From contig NZ_CP047569.1 in assembly GCF_009903625.1 (NCBI RefSeq), positions 1,086,501 to 1,150,500 on the forward strand: a stretch of DNA of 64,000 nucleotides. The letters are read 5' to 3'. The position numbers and the translations under genes are program-made. The notes under the pieces are model-generated. The model saw only the letters and a list, made by a program, of their open reading frames with translations. It was not told the origin of the DNA and did no database searches. The stretch is from Microbulbifer sp. ALW1. GTDB taxonomy: Bacteria > Pseudomonadota > Gammaproteobacteria > Pseudomonadales > Cellvibrionaceae. Position 1 is the first letter of the stretch. Every line of letters starts with the position of its first letter. Shown in pieces: positions 47,058 to 56,821 of the stretch.

Positions 47058-49120
47058 GCGGACACCTCTTCAATGGTTTCTTCGTTTGCCTTTTTGCGGC
47101 GCTTCGCCGGCGTTGCCTGGCCGTGACCAGGGGTGGCTGCCGGTGCGGGATTGATATGGCGCAGATGGGCATATTCGATACGCGCGATTTCATCCGGCTG
47201 CACGTAGTAATCCACATCTTTCGCATAGGCACGCTGCAGCAGGAACGCGACCACCGCCACCAGGCTCGCGGCGGCCAGCCAGGTGATATGCCACACGGCG
47301 GCAAAGCCGAAGGCAGTGGCGGCACCGGCGATTAAAATGCCGGCAGCGGTGTTTCTCGGCATGTGGATGGGCGCGTATTTGGCGGGGCGCTGGTAGGCGG
47401 TGCCGTTTTCTTTCATTTCCGTAAAGGCATCGATGTCGTGCACCTGTGGCAGCACCGCAAAGTTGTAGAACTGCGGCGGCGAGGCGGTGGACCACTCCAG
47501 GGTGTGACCGTTCCAGGGGTCACCGGTGAGGTCGCGGTTCTGCTCGCGGTCGCGGAACGCCAGGTACAGCTGCACAAATTGCAGCACGATGCCGACAAGG
47601 ATCACGACGGCACCGGCGCAGGCGATATACAGCCAGAGATTCCAGTCGGGGTTGTCGGTGTGGTTCAGGCGACGGGTCATACCGAGGAAACCGAGCACGT
47701 ACAGCGGCATAAACGCCATGTAGAAACCGACCTGCCAGCACCAGAACGACGCCTTGCCAATGCGCTCGTTCAGATGAAAGCCCATGGCTTTGGAGAACCA
47801 GAAGGCAAAGCCGGCCAGGTAACCGAACACCGCACCGCCGATGATGGTGTTGTGGAAGTGGGCGATCAGGAACAGGCTGTTGTGCAGTACATAGTCCGCC
47901 CCTGGCACCGCCAGCAATACGCCGGTCATGCCGCCGATGGTGAAGGTCACCATAAAGCCCAGGGTCCAGAGTACCGGTACCGTCATGCGCAGGCGCCCTC
48001 GGTACATGGTGAACAGCCAGTTGAATAATTTCACCCCGGTGGGTACCGCGATGATCATGGTCATGATGCCGAAGAAGGCATTCACATTGGCGCTGGAGCC
48101 CATGGTAAAGAAGTGGTGCAGCCACACGATAAACCCGAGGATGGAAATCGCACCGCTGGCCCACACCATGGACTTGTAGCCGAACAGGCGCTTGCCGGTA
48201 AAGGTGGAAATCACCTCAGAGAAAATACCGAAAGCGGGCAGCATCAGGATGTATACCTCGGGGTGTCCCCAGGCCCAGAACAGGTTGATATACATCATGG
48301 CGTTGCCGCCGAGATCGTTGGTGAAGAAGTGAAAGTCCAGGTAGCGGTCGAGGGTCAGCAAGCCCAGTACCGCGGTCAGGATCGGGAAGGAGGCCACGAT
48401 CAGCACGTTGGCCCAGGTACAGGTCCAGGTGAAGATCGGCATATCCATCAGCTTCATGCCCGGCGCGCGCATCTTGAACACGGTTACCAGGAAGTTCACC
48501 CCCGTCAGCAGGGTGCCGACACCGGAAATCTGCAGTGCCCAGATGTAGTAATCCACTCCCACACCGGGACTGAACGACAACTCCGACAGCGGCGGATACG
48601 CGAGCCAGCCGGTCTTGGCGAACTCGCCGAGGCCGAGGGAAATGTTGATCAGGATGGCGCCGCCCGCCGACAACCAGAAGCTCAGGTTGTTCATGAACGG
48701 GAAGGCCACATCGCGCGCGCCGATTTGCAGCGGCAGCACAATGTTCATCAGACCGATCATGAACGGCATCGCCATGAACATGATCATGATCACCCCGTGG
48801 GCGGTGAAGATCTGGTCGTAGTGTTCCGGTGGCAGGTAGCCGGCTGCACCGTTAGTAGCCATGGCCAGCTGGGTGCGCATCATGATCGCGTCGGAAAAAC
48901 CGCGGATCAGCATGATCAGCGCGAGCAGGATATACATCACCCCGAGGCGCTTGTGGTCGACGGAAGTGATCCAGTCAAACCACAGGGTGTTCCACTGCTT
49001 TGCGCGGGTGATGGCGAGCGCGATGAGAACGCCGGCAATGCCGACCACCGCGAGGGTGCCCATGATGATGGGCTCGTGATAGGGAATCGCTTCCCAGGAT
49101 AATTTACCGAGCAGATTCAT
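47054..49120 (-). CDS. cyoB: cytochrome o ubiquinol oxidase subunit I
   Basis: 688 residues, the heme-copper catalytic core. Visible: [16 protein letters not shown] (low-spin heme ligand), [14 protein letters not shown] (CuB His-Tyr pair) and [10 protein letters not shown]. Oxidises ubiquinol and reduces oxygen to water while pumping protons. Two bases after cyoA, and it overlaps cyoC by 4. The C-terminal tail is rich in Lys, Ala and Glu. Confidence 0.97.
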   Translation of the reverse strand: MNLLGKLSWEAIPYHEPIIMGTLAVVGIAGVLIALAITRAKQWNTLWFDWITSVDHKRLGVMYILLALIMLIRGFSDAIMMRTQLAMATNGAAGYLPPEHYDQIFTAHGVIMIMFMAMPFMIGLMNIVLPLQIGARDVAFPFMNNLSFWLSAGGAILINISLGLGEFAKTGWLAYPPLSELSFSPGVGVDYYIWALQISGVGTLLTGVNFLVTVFKMRAPGMKLMDMPIFTWTCTWANVLIVASFPILTAVLGLLTLDRYLDFHFFTNDLGGNAMMYINLFWAWGHPEVYILMLPAFGIFSEVISTFTGKRLFGYKSMVWASGAISILGFIVWLHHFFTMGSSANVNAFFGIMTMIIAVPTGVKLFNWLFTMYRGRLRMTVPVLWTLGFMVTFTIGGMTGVLLAVPGADYVLHNSLFLIAHFHNTIIGGAVFGYLAGFAFWFSKAMGFHLNERIGKASFWCWQVGFYMAFMPLYVLGFLGMTRRLNHTDNPDWNLWLYIACAGAVVILVGIVLQFVQLYLAFRDREQNRDLTGDPWNGHTLEWSTASPPQFYNFAVLPQVHDIDAFTEMKENGTAYQRPAKYAPIHMPRNTAAGILIAGAATAFGFAAVWHITWLAAASLVAVVAFLLQRAYAKDVDYYVQPDEIARIEYAHLRHINPAPAATPGHGQATPAKRRKKANEETIEEVSA

Positions 49121-49122
49121 TT

Positions 49123-50094
49123 TTATTCCTCCGCCTTGCTGTTGTGTGAGCCGTTATGTGGGCCGTTGTGCATGCCTGGCATGGAAGCGGTGTCGTGCTC
49201 CCCGTGGTGATGGGCCGGCGCCTTGTTCCAGGTGTTGTAGTGCTGCATGTACTTGAACATGATCTGGTGGAAGAGCCCGTCGCTGACCGCGCTGAAGTAT
49301 TCCACCGGGTGGTTTTCACTGGGCTCGGCCAACTGTGCGTAACGCGAGTTGTCCAACGTTCCATGACCGCGTTGCATGTCGCTTGCCCAGCGCTCGAATG
49401 CCGCTTCATCCACCGCCCTGGTTTCGAAGTGCATACCGGAGAAGCCTTCACCGCTGTAGTTGGCCGAGAAGCCCTCGAAGGTACCCGGCTCATTGGCGAT
49501 CAGGTGCAGCTTGGTCTCCATACCCGCCATCGAATAAATCTGGCTGCCCAGCTGTGGGATGAAGAAGGAGTTCATGGTCGACTCGGAGGTGATTTTGAAA
49601 TTCACCGGTCTGTCGGTGGGGATCACCAGCTCATTCACCGTAGCAATACCCTGCTCCGGGTAGATGAACAGCCATTTCCAGTTCAGTGACACCACTTCCA
49701 CGGTGAGCGGTTCGCGCTCGTGGTCCAGCGGTTTGTAGGGATCGAGACTGTGGGTAGAGCGCCAGGTGATGACGCCGAGGATGAGCACGATCACCACCGG
49801 CACCAGCCATACGGTGGCTTCGATCTTGGCGGAGTGGGCCCACTTGGGCGCGTAGATTTCATGTTCCCGCCCCTCGCGGTATTTCCACGCGAAGTACAGG
49901 GTCATGACGATCACCGGAATCACCACCAGCAACATCAGCAGGGTGGAGATGATGATCAGATTTTTTTCGTCGACACCCACTTGTCCCTTGGGGTCGAGCA
50001 CGCCGCCGTCGCATCCCGCCAGTGCAAGCACGGCAGCAGACAGCGCAGCGTTTCTGAGGCTACGAGTTAACACGAGGAGCATTCCTCTCGGCAT
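49123..50094 (-). CDS. cyoA: cytochrome o ubiquinol oxidase subunit II
   Basis: About 323 residues. Lipobox LAGC, two membrane helices and a cupredoxin-like domain without a CuA site, as in quinol oxidases. I chose ATG 50094; a TTG at 50109 or an ATG at 50082 are other options, as no start has a clean ribosome site. The C-terminal end (about the last 30 residues) is rich in His, Met and Gly, which is unusual and may bind copper. First gene of the operon. Confidence 0.93.
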   Translation of the reverse strand: MPRGMLLVLTRSLRNAALSAAVLALAGCDGGVLDPKGQVGVDEKNLIIISTLLMLLVVIPVIVMTLYFAWKYREGREHEIYAPKWAHSAKIEATVWLVPVVIVLILGVITWRSTHSLDPYKPLDHEREPLTVEVVSLNWKWLFIYPEQGIATVNELVIPTDRPVNFKITSESTMNSFFIPQLGSQIYSMAGMETKLHLIANEPGTFEGFSANYSGEGFSGMHFETRAVDEAAFERWASDMQRGHGTLDNSRYAQLAEPSENHPVEYFSAVSDGLFHQIMFKYMQHYNTWNKAPAHHHGEHDTASMPGMHNGPHNGSHNSKAEE

Positions 50095-50261
50095 GGAGAT
50101 TGACAACAACTACCTGGGGTAGTCAGAGAGGCGCTGACAGATTGCGAACGAACAGGTCCCCCGTCCCGATGCCAGAAACAATCAGGTCACAGGTTTATTT
50201 TTCGAAGAAAAATATCAGCGCGAATGGACTGAACAGGCCGAACCTGTAAAGACCATATGCG

Positions 50262-50702
50262 TTACGCGCGGAAAGGGGGAGCTCGGGAGGTGTGGGCGGA
50301 GCGGTGTGCAGAGCACAGTGCCGGAGTCGGCGGTTGTAGTGCGCGAAGAAAACGTTTGAAAACGGTGCGCAGACTTCTGAAAAAACTGAGCAACAGCTGC
50401 AGCCAGAAGTGCCGGAAAATGAAAATACTGGTAATCAGCAGCGCCGCACTGGCGAGCGCGATAATGGTTTCGGAGGTAATGCCGCTTTCGAGAATTGGCA
50501 GAAGCTCGGAGGGTGTCGGCGGAAAACCGAATTGCAGCAGCAGGCTGGAAAAACCGAAGAAGGCGCTGCCCAGGAGCCAGAATACAAATACCGCCCTGAC
50601 CCGAGGGTCCAGGTTTGCCGGAAGTATTCCGGGGGCATTGGTATAGTGTCTGATCGCTTTCAAAAACTCATCCAGCGGGTAACGCTTGCGGTAAATCGGC
50701 AC
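50262..50702 (-). CDS. probable small membrane protein, unknown
   Basis: 146 residues if it starts with GTG 50702. The N-terminus is hydrophilic (PIYRKRYPLDEFLKAIRHY) and two hydrophobic segments follow (about 36-60 and 80-100), then a basic tail. It lies upstream of cyoA on the same strand. The start is uncertain and no family is recognised. Confidence 0.45.
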   Translation of the reverse strand: MPIYRKRYPLDEFLKAIRHYTNAPGILPANLDPRVRAVFVFWLLGSAFFGFSSLLLQFGFPPTPSELLPILESGITSETIIALASAALLITSIFIFRHFWLQLLLSFFRSLRTVFKRFLRALQPPTPALCSAHRSAHTSRAPPFRA

Positions 50703-50879
50703 CCCCGAGAGGGGCGCTTGGGTCTGCGGGCAGCTCTCGTAGTCTCCTGTTGGCTCTCTTGGTCACGGGAGTCAAAGGCTGGCTACGGCTGCGCGGCGAA
50801 GCCTACCAAACAATGTCCGGGGGCACAAAGAGAAACGGTATACCGAATGGTCAATAAGCCGGACTGCGCATTGGAATGC

Positions 50880-51278
50880 TCAATAGGCGCGGCGGATCAG
50901 TTCGATACCCGGTTCTATGGCGCGGCGCCACGCCAGCGCGGTTTCTTCGCTAAAGTCCGGATCGTATTTTCTCAGGGTGGCCAGCAGGGCGTCCAGCCAC
51001 AGGCCATACCACTCCGGGCGGATGTTGTAGCCGCTGCGGGAGTGGCTGCAACCCAGTGCGCGCAGCTTGGTATCCGCCATACCGCGGGCGTGCAATACCA
51101 GCTGCATGATGCCGTTGCGCAGGAGGTGGCGCTGGGCGGCCATGTCCGTGTCCACGAACAGGTCGCGAATCTCGGTTGAGCTGCCCATAAACTGGTCGTA
51201 AAAATCGATAAAGAAATGTTCGTTGTTACAGCAGCGTCCATAACTCTGAAACACCACATCACTATCGGCATTCCCCAT
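50880..51278 (-). CDS. bacterial globin
   Basis: 132 residues of a short globin type. FQSYGRC and FFIDFYDQFM near the N-terminus, FVDTDMAAQRHLL and a likely proximal histidine His79 in GCSHSR, followed by YNIRPEWYGLWLDALL. It would bind heme and oxygen or nitric oxide. Its promoter carries two FNR/ANR sites, so it is probably made when oxygen is low. Start at ATG 51278. Single gene. Confidence 0.85.
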   Translation of the reverse strand: MGNADSDVVFQSYGRCCNNEHFFIDFYDQFMGSSTEIRDLFVDTDMAAQRHLLRNGIMQLVLHARGMADTKLRALGCSHSRSGYNIRPEWYGLWLDALLATLRKYDPDFSEETALAWRRAIEPGIELIRRAY

Positions 51279-51358
51279 ACCGGAACTCCCTGTTTTCTAA
51301 TCTATTGAATACGGTTGGCGGTACACCGTGTTAATGCGCGTCGCTTGTTGAGGCGAGG

Positions 51359-51364
51359 ATTCTA
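51359..51364 (-). promoter_or_regulatory. -10 element of the globin promoter
   Basis: On the minus strand it reads TAGAAT (5 of 6 to consensus). Its centre is 32 bases from the centre of the near FNR box, the spacing expected when the box is at -41.5. Confidence 0.6.
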
Positions 51365-51386
51365 GAGGGAGGGGTTGTAGTGAAAT

Positions 51387-51400
51387 TTGATCTGGATCAA
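51387..51400. promoter_or_regulatory. FNR/ANR box 1 of the globin promoter
   Basis: TTGATCTGGATCAA, a perfect match to TTGAT-N4-ATCAA. About 116 bases upstream of the globin start and correctly placed for class II activation. Confidence 0.85.
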
Positions 51401-51414
51401 GACGGGCGCTCAAA

Positions 51415-51428
51415 TTGATCTGGATCAA
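51415..51428. promoter_or_regulatory. FNR/ANR box 2 of the globin promoter
   Basis: The same 14-base sequence as box 1, 28 bases further upstream (near -69.5). A duplicated site can raise or tune the response to oxygen. Confidence 0.8.
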
Positions 51429-51496
51429 TTTTATCGAGCGATATTTTTTCTCTGCAGGAGGCGTTCTACAGGGGTAAAAGAAAAAGGGCAAAAGAA

Positions 51497-51518
51497 AAGG
51501 GGCCGATATCGGCCCCTT
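51497..51518 (-). terminator. terminator of the subtilisin gene
   Basis: A 22-base perfect palindrome (stem 11 bp) followed on the minus strand by a T-rich run, 20 bases after the protease stop. Confidence 0.8.
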
Positions 51519-51537
51519 CTGGTTTGGCTATTGCCGA

Positions 51538-53118
51538 TTAATTACAGTTTTTGCCCTTGCAGGGCTTGCCGCCGCCGCTGCCGCCACCGCTGCTGCCGCC
51601 GGAGCTACTGCTACCTGAGCCGCCACCACAGCCGTTGGCGGTGAGATAATCCACCGCATCCTTGGCCTTCACCAGACCGAAACCGTAGGCGTTATCCCGT
51701 CCTGCGGTACCCAGATCTTCCGCCGTGCTGGTCAGCGCGGAGCGGATTTCGCTGGCGCTGCAGCTGGGGAAGTGGCTCCATACCAGCGCGGCAACACCGG
51801 CTACATGGGGGGTGGCCATCGAGGTGCCATTGAAATACGCATAGTCGCTGGCTTGGATGGCAAGGCTGGCGCTGCTGCCAATCTGGCCGAGCAAGGTAGC
51901 GCCGTCGGTATCGGAAATCCCCGCAGACGGAATACCGGTTGCGGTTTCACCGAGGGTGCCAAACAGCATGCCGGGCTCATTGTTGTAGACCACCGCGGCG
52001 ACACCACCGCCGGCTTCACAGGCCTGGACCTTTTCCGCGAAGCTGATATTGCCGCGGGAAATCAGGCACACCTTGCCGCTGGCATCGGCACAGGCTGCTT
52101 CACCCAGGCCGCAATCCATCAAGGCACCACTGGCGCTGCCCTGAGGGCTGCCTTCCATACCGGAAGCTTCTATCGCATTGCCAGCCACAGAGAATGTGGT
52201 GGAAAGACCCATGCCCACGGGTACGGAAGACAGGACGTCCACGCCGGGCCCGGAGAGCTCTACCTGATCGGTCTGCTGGGAGAAGTCGGCGACCATCTTA
52301 TTGCTGTCGACGGCCGCAACTGAGACCACGGAATCGTAGGATGCCGGATAGGAGTGACGGGTGTTGCCGTCGTTACCGGCCGCGGCAATGGAGAGAATGT
52401 TCTGGTTGTTGTACAGATCAGCAAAGGCCCGATCTTCAGCGCGGGATTTCATGGTGCCGCCAAGGCTCATATTGATGACGCTGGCACCATTGTCGGCACA
52501 ATCCTGTGCTGCCGCGACCAGAGATGATGAGTAGGCCCAGCCGTCGGCGCCAAAGACCTTGACGATGTAGAGATTGAGGTTGCTGTTCGGGTTTACCCCG
52601 ACGACGCCGGTACCGTTCCCGCCGATGGCGGCGATGGTGCCGGCAACATGGGTGCCGTGGCTGTTCTCATCGGTGTACCAGAAGCCAGTGCCCGAATCGT
52701 TACTGCCATTCACGTTATTCCCTGCCAAGTCCTCGTGATTGAGGTCGTAGCCGGAGTCGATGATACATACGGTCTGGTTGCCGGCCATGGCATCGCTGAG
52801 CAGGTTGGCCTGTACCATCGGAATGCCGAAGGGCGTGGTTTCCGCCATCGGGTAGCGCTTCACATCCTCTTCCACGTATTCCACATTGGGGTTATTGCGC
52901 ATTGCGGTGAGGGCTTTTTGCGGGAGGTTGGCGGCCATGGCGTTGTGTTTTTCCAGGGCCAGTGCCGAGCGCCCGCCGTTCTTTTCCATCATCGCTTTTA
53001 CGGCCGGGCCTTTACCCTCTTTGAATTTGACGATGTAGCGCTCATCCGCGGCGCTGGCCTGGACGGCGACAGCAAGGGCCAGCGCGCCGAATGTTAGGGA
53101 TGAAAGGGTTTTTCTCAT
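51538..53118 (-). CDS. secreted subtilisin-like serine protease (S8) with PA-like insert
   Basis: 526 residues. Signal peptide (ending ASA-AD), inhibitor I9-type propeptide (about 25-90), then the S8 catalytic domain with Asp121 (IIDSGYD), His154 (SHGTHVAGT) and Ser433 (GTSMATPHVAG). A protease-associated-like insert of about 120 residues (about 305-425) lies between the oxyanion region and the catalytic Ser. The tail is a Gly/Ser-rich linker (498-517) ending in CKGKNC. A secreted protease that matures by removing its propeptide. Gly/Ser linkers are typical of marine polysaccharide degraders. Confidence 0.93.
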   Translation of the reverse strand: MRKTLSSLTFGALALAVAVQASAADERYIVKFKEGKGPAVKAMMEKNGGRSALALEKHNAMAANLPQKALTAMRNNPNVEYVEEDVKRYPMAETTPFGIPMVQANLLSDAMAGNQTVCIIDSGYDLNHEDLAGNNVNGSNDSGTGFWYTDENSHGTHVAGTIAAIGGNGTGVVGVNPNSNLNLYIVKVFGADGWAYSSSLVAAAQDCADNGASVINMSLGGTMKSRAEDRAFADLYNNQNILSIAAAGNDGNTRHSYPASYDSVVSVAAVDSNKMVADFSQQTDQVELSGPGVDVLSSVPVGMGLSTTFSVAGNAIEASGMEGSPQGSASGALMDCGLGEAACADASGKVCLISRGNISFAEKVQACEAGGGVAAVVYNNEPGMLFGTLGETATGIPSAGISDTDGATLLGQIGSSASLAIQASDYAYFNGTSMATPHVAGVAALVWSHFPSCSASEIRSALTSTAEDLGTAGRDNAYGFGLVKAKDAVDYLTANGCGGGSGSSSSGGSSGGGSGGGKPCKGKNCN

Positions 53119-53546
53119 TGTTATGAAGCTCCAATATGGGCTGCTACTTCTTATTGTTAAAGGTTTTGCTGGCTGCAGCAGTGCCTGAACCGGTACAGAC
53201 GTACAGCCGGTAATGAAAATCTAGCAGCTTTTACTGGCGTTCCAATTGTGGAATGAGGCAAGTGTGGATAAGTAAGCAAATTCCGTTTTTCAGGATGAAA
53301 AACGCGGCAATCTGCTGGAGGTTATGAGGTGGTTGCTCGTTATGGTTAAAAGGAGGAATACACTAATTGGTACCATCGTTCCTCTTGCTGGTTTGGCGCG
53401 AAATTACGCGTTCAGTGGCAAATTTCTGCGTATCAAACGCTACAGGGTACACAGCAAAAAAAGGGCCGCGGTATAAACCGCGGCCCTTTTTTTGTAATTA
53501 CATATTGTAGTTACAGTTTATAGCTGCAAAGATTGCGGCTACTTGC
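53119..53546. other. intergenic region, terminator only
   Basis: Between subtilisin and M16 peptidase genes. Apart from the M16 terminator and the subtilisin promoter, which I cannot define, nothing is recognisable. Confidence 0.5.
53456..53493. terminator. strong bidirectional intrinsic terminator after the M16 gene
   Basis: A 17-bp stem (53456-53472 with 53477-53493), seven of its pairs being A-T at the base, gives T runs on both strands. Serves the M16 gene that ends at 53547. Confidence 0.88.
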
Positions 53547-56366
53547 TCAGCTGTCGCCAGCGACAGGCTTGCCGTCAGCATCCAGCTCGGCGATGGTGCC
53601 GATTTCCAGCGCTGCTACCTTGTCGGCGATTTTTTCCTTATCGCCCACAATCACCCACACAAACTGATCCGGCTTGATGGTCTGCTTCGCCAGCTCGTGT
53701 ACCCGCTTCAGGTCGATACCGCGTACCTGCGCCGCGTAGCCGTCCATATAGTCCAGCGGACGCTCGTAGGTGACCAGTGAAGACAGGGCACCGGCAACGG
53801 AATTGATGGTCTCAAAACGACCGGGCAATTCGTTGATGCGCTTGTCTTTCAGTTTCTGCAGCTCGTCCGCTTTGGCCGGGTTGCCGCCAATGTAAGCCCG
53901 CAGTTCCTTTTGTAGTTCCGCCAGGGATTCACTGGTTTTGTCGGTCTGTACCGGTGCGTACACCAGCAGCGGTTGCTGGCCTTTGGCGCCGGTCAGGAAG
54001 GAGTAGGCACCGTAAGCCCAGTGCTTGTCTTCCCGCAGGTTCATATTGATACGCGCGGTAAAAGTGCCACCGAGAATGTCGTTCATCATGTGCAGGGTTT
54101 CACGCTCGGCAATTTTCTCCGAGGGTGCCAGCAGGCCGCCGATGATGATGGACTGCTCGGATCCCGGCTTGTCGATCAGGTAGACGCTGGATTTCTCCGG
54201 CAGTGCCACCTTGGCCAGGTTTTTCACTGGTTTTGCACCTTGCGGTGCCGTCCAGTCGGCGAAGTGCTGCTGCAGTTTTTCCTGCAACTGCGGCATGGTG
54301 ATGTCACCGGCCACAATCAGGGTGGCGTTGTCCGGGCGCAGCCAGCTCTGGTGATAGTTCACCAGGTCGTTGCGGGTGAGTGAGGCGATGGACTCTTCGG
54401 TGCCGCTGCCGGTAAATGGAATGCTGTAGGCGTGGTCGTCACCGTACAGCAGCGGCGGCAGGTTGCGCAGGGCCATCTGTACCGGTTTGGTTTTTTCCTG
54501 TTGGATACCGGCAATCCAGCGGCTGCGCTTGCGCTCGATTTCTTCATCCGCAAACGCCGGGTTCAGCAGTACATCTGCAAACAGGCCGAGAGATTCGTCC
54601 AGGTTGCTGGTGAGTGCATTCAGCGTGACGCTGGAGGAATCCAGGTCAGCATCGGTGCCAATGCGGGCGCCGAGCATCTCTTCTTTGGCACTGATTTCCA
54701 GCGCGCTCAGGTGGCTGGTGCCTTCCTTCATCATCGACATGGTGTAGCTGGACGTACCCAGTTTTGCACCCTGGTCGGCAGCGTAGCCGGCATCAAACTT
54801 GAGCTCCATGTTTACCACGGGCACCGAGTGGCGCTCTGCCAGCACGATCTTCAGGCCGTTGGCCATTTCCGCAGTCTGGATTTCCGGGAAGGGTACCGAG
54901 GGGAAGTCGCCGAGTTCCGGCAGCTTGCTGCGGTCGGCACCGGCCTCTGCGGTTTTGTATTCCGGGAAGGGGTGTACTTCCAGGTTGTGATCACCGCTGG
55001 CGAGCCAGTTATTGGCCGCGGCTTTCACCTGGGCCGAGGTCAGTTGTTGCTTTTCTCCGAGGCTTTCAAGGTAGGCGTTGGGGTCGTTGAAGTAGAGTTC
55101 ACCGCGGGCCAGGATTACGCCCTTGCCGCTCCAGCCGCCCACCTGTTCCAGGTCGCGGGCATAGGAGGAGTACTCACTCATGTTGACCCGCGCCAGCTCG
55201 GCGTCGGTGGGACCCTGCTCGAGGAATTTCTGCAGCTCTTCATCAATCGCCGCTTCCACCTTTGCCAGGTCAACGCCGGGCTTGGCATCGGCAATGATCT
55301 GGAACATGGAGGCCAGTTCGAATTCGTACAGCGCCACATTCACACTGGTGGCAATCTGGTCTTCATACACCAGGCGCTGGTACAGGCGGGAGTTCTTGCC
55401 ATCACCCAGTACCGAGGCCGCAACGCTGATGGCTTCTTCATCGGCGTGACCGAGGTTGGGAGTATTGAATACCTTGTACAGGCGAGACTGGGCAACGCGG
55501 TCGTACATGGTTTCGCGGCTGGACTGGTCGCGCTTGGCGATCCAGGAATCTTTCTTCGCCAGCGGCGGGCCCGCGGGAATATCACCGAAGTATTTTTCGG
55601 CCTTGGCTTTGGCAGTTTCCAGGTCGATATCGCCGGCCAGTACCAGCACGGTGTTGGCCGCGCCGTAATAGGTTTTGAACCACTCGTGTACATCGTCAAC
55701 GCTGGCCGCGTTCAGGTCTTCCATGGAGCCGATGGTGGTCCAGGAATAGGGGTGACCAGCGGGGAAGATGGACGCCTGCAGTTTTTCCCACACTTTACCG
55801 TAGGGCTGGTTTTGGCCCTGGCGCTTCTCGTTCTGCACTACGCCGCGCTGCTCGTCCAGTTTCTCCTGGGTAATGACGCCGAGCAGGTGGCCCATGCGGT
55901 CTGACTCCATCCACAGGGCCATATCCAGTGCGTTGCTGGGTACGGTTTCAAAATAGTTGGTGCGGTCGAGCCAGGTAGTGCCGTTCATGCCGGTGGCACC
56001 GGCCTGCTCGAAGGGCTTGAAGTATTCGTCGTCGTAGTTTTCCGAACCGTTGAACATCAGGTGCTCAAACAGGTGAGCGAAACCGGTACGCCCAGGTTTT
56101 TCATCCTTGGAGCCAACGTGATACCAGACCCCCACGGACACGATCGGCGCCTTGCGGTCCTCGTGCACGATCACCCGCAGGCCGTTGGGCAGGGTGAATT
56201 TTTCGTAGTCGATGCTGAGGGCCTGCGGTGCTGCTGCGGTGGCGGTGTTGATGGCTTCCGCCGGAGCTGGAGCCTTACTGCTGGTGCTGTTGCTGCCCGC
56301 CGTGGGGTCGCCGCAGGCGGAGATTGCGAGGGCCAGGGTCGCTGGCAGCCAGAGTCTGTTAGCCAT
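53547..56366 (-). CDS. M16-family zinc metallopeptidase lipoprotein (two-unit pitrilysin type)
   Basis: 939 residues. Lipobox ISAC (Cys18). The first M16 unit has the inverted zinc motif HLFEH (His98, Glu101, His102) and the distal Glu180 in QNEKRQ; the second unit (about 500-930) is the inactive partner that completes the clamshell. Acts on peptides at the cell envelope. Single gene, with its own terminator, divergent from the amine oxidase gene. Confidence 0.93.
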   Translation of the reverse strand: MANRLWLPATLALAISACGDPTAGSNSTSSKAPAPAEAINTATAAAPQALSIDYEKFTLPNGLRVIVHEDRKAPIVSVGVWYHVGSKDEKPGRTGFAHLFEHLMFNGSENYDDEYFKPFEQAGATGMNGTTWLDRTNYFETVPSNALDMALWMESDRMGHLLGVITQEKLDEQRGVVQNEKRQGQNQPYGKVWEKLQASIFPAGHPYSWTTIGSMEDLNAASVDDVHEWFKTYYGAANTVLVLAGDIDLETAKAKAEKYFGDIPAGPPLAKKDSWIAKRDQSSRETMYDRVAQSRLYKVFNTPNLGHADEEAISVAASVLGDGKNSRLYQRLVYEDQIATSVNVALYEFELASMFQIIADAKPGVDLAKVEAAIDEELQKFLEQGPTDAELARVNMSEYSSYARDLEQVGGWSGKGVILARGELYFNDPNAYLESLGEKQQLTSAQVKAAANNWLASGDHNLEVHPFPEYKTAEAGADRSKLPELGDFPSVPFPEIQTAEMANGLKIVLAERHSVPVVNMELKFDAGYAADQGAKLGTSSYTMSMMKEGTSHLSALEISAKEEMLGARIGTDADLDSSSVTLNALTSNLDESLGLFADVLLNPAFADEEIERKRSRWIAGIQQEKTKPVQMALRNLPPLLYGDDHAYSIPFTGSGTEESIASLTRNDLVNYHQSWLRPDNATLIVAGDITMPQLQEKLQQHFADWTAPQGAKPVKNLAKVALPEKSSVYLIDKPGSEQSIIIGGLLAPSEKIAERETLHMMNDILGGTFTARINMNLREDKHWAYGAYSFLTGAKGQQPLLVYAPVQTDKTSESLAELQKELRAYIGGNPAKADELQKLKDKRINELPGRFETINSVAGALSSLVTYERPLDYMDGYAAQVRGIDLKRVHELAKQTIKPDQFVWVIVGDKEKIADKVAALEIGTIAELDADGKPVAGDS

Positions 56367-56821
56367 AACAGGGTTCCTTTTTATTGTTGGCTCTTATGTT
56401 CGGGTGTATTCCGGTGTGCGTTCGGAGCCGGCGCGGCCGGGGATCTCCCGGCAATGCCGCTCGGCGTGAGGCCGAAGCGTTTTTTATAGCGGTCACCGGC
56501 TGTGACTGCAATGGGGCTGGCAGCGTAACGGGGTGAGATGAGGCGGCGTTTACGGGGACCGAGAGTGAGGTATTCCTGCTTTCAGAAAAAAATTCCTGTT
56601 TTTTTGTGGTTATTAAAAAGCCTGTTTCGAGGTGGTTGAAACGGTTTTTTGACGAAAAAGTGACCTTAAAACAAGGGTTTATCATGTTTGTAAGTACTTA
56701 GTTCCGCATTTTTAGTCAAAACCGAACAAACATTCCATTTTTCTGTGTGCCCTGTAGAATGGCGCAAAAAATAACTACTGGGACGTACATCCCAGTTTTG
56801 ACCACTCACAGGAAAAAAATC
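56367..56821. other. divergent intergenic region, no gene seen
   Basis: Between the M16 and amine oxidase genes. The 56570-56720 part is AT-rich and probably holds the promoters. No operator recognised. Confidence 0.5.

Noticed and set aside
51387..51644. Plus-strand open frame over the FNR boxes
   Set aside because: It overlaps regulatory sites, a terminator and the end of the protease gene, and has no ribosome site.
54432..55904. Plus-strand open frame of about 490 codons
   Set aside because: Antisense to the M16 peptidase; composition typical of a shadow frame.
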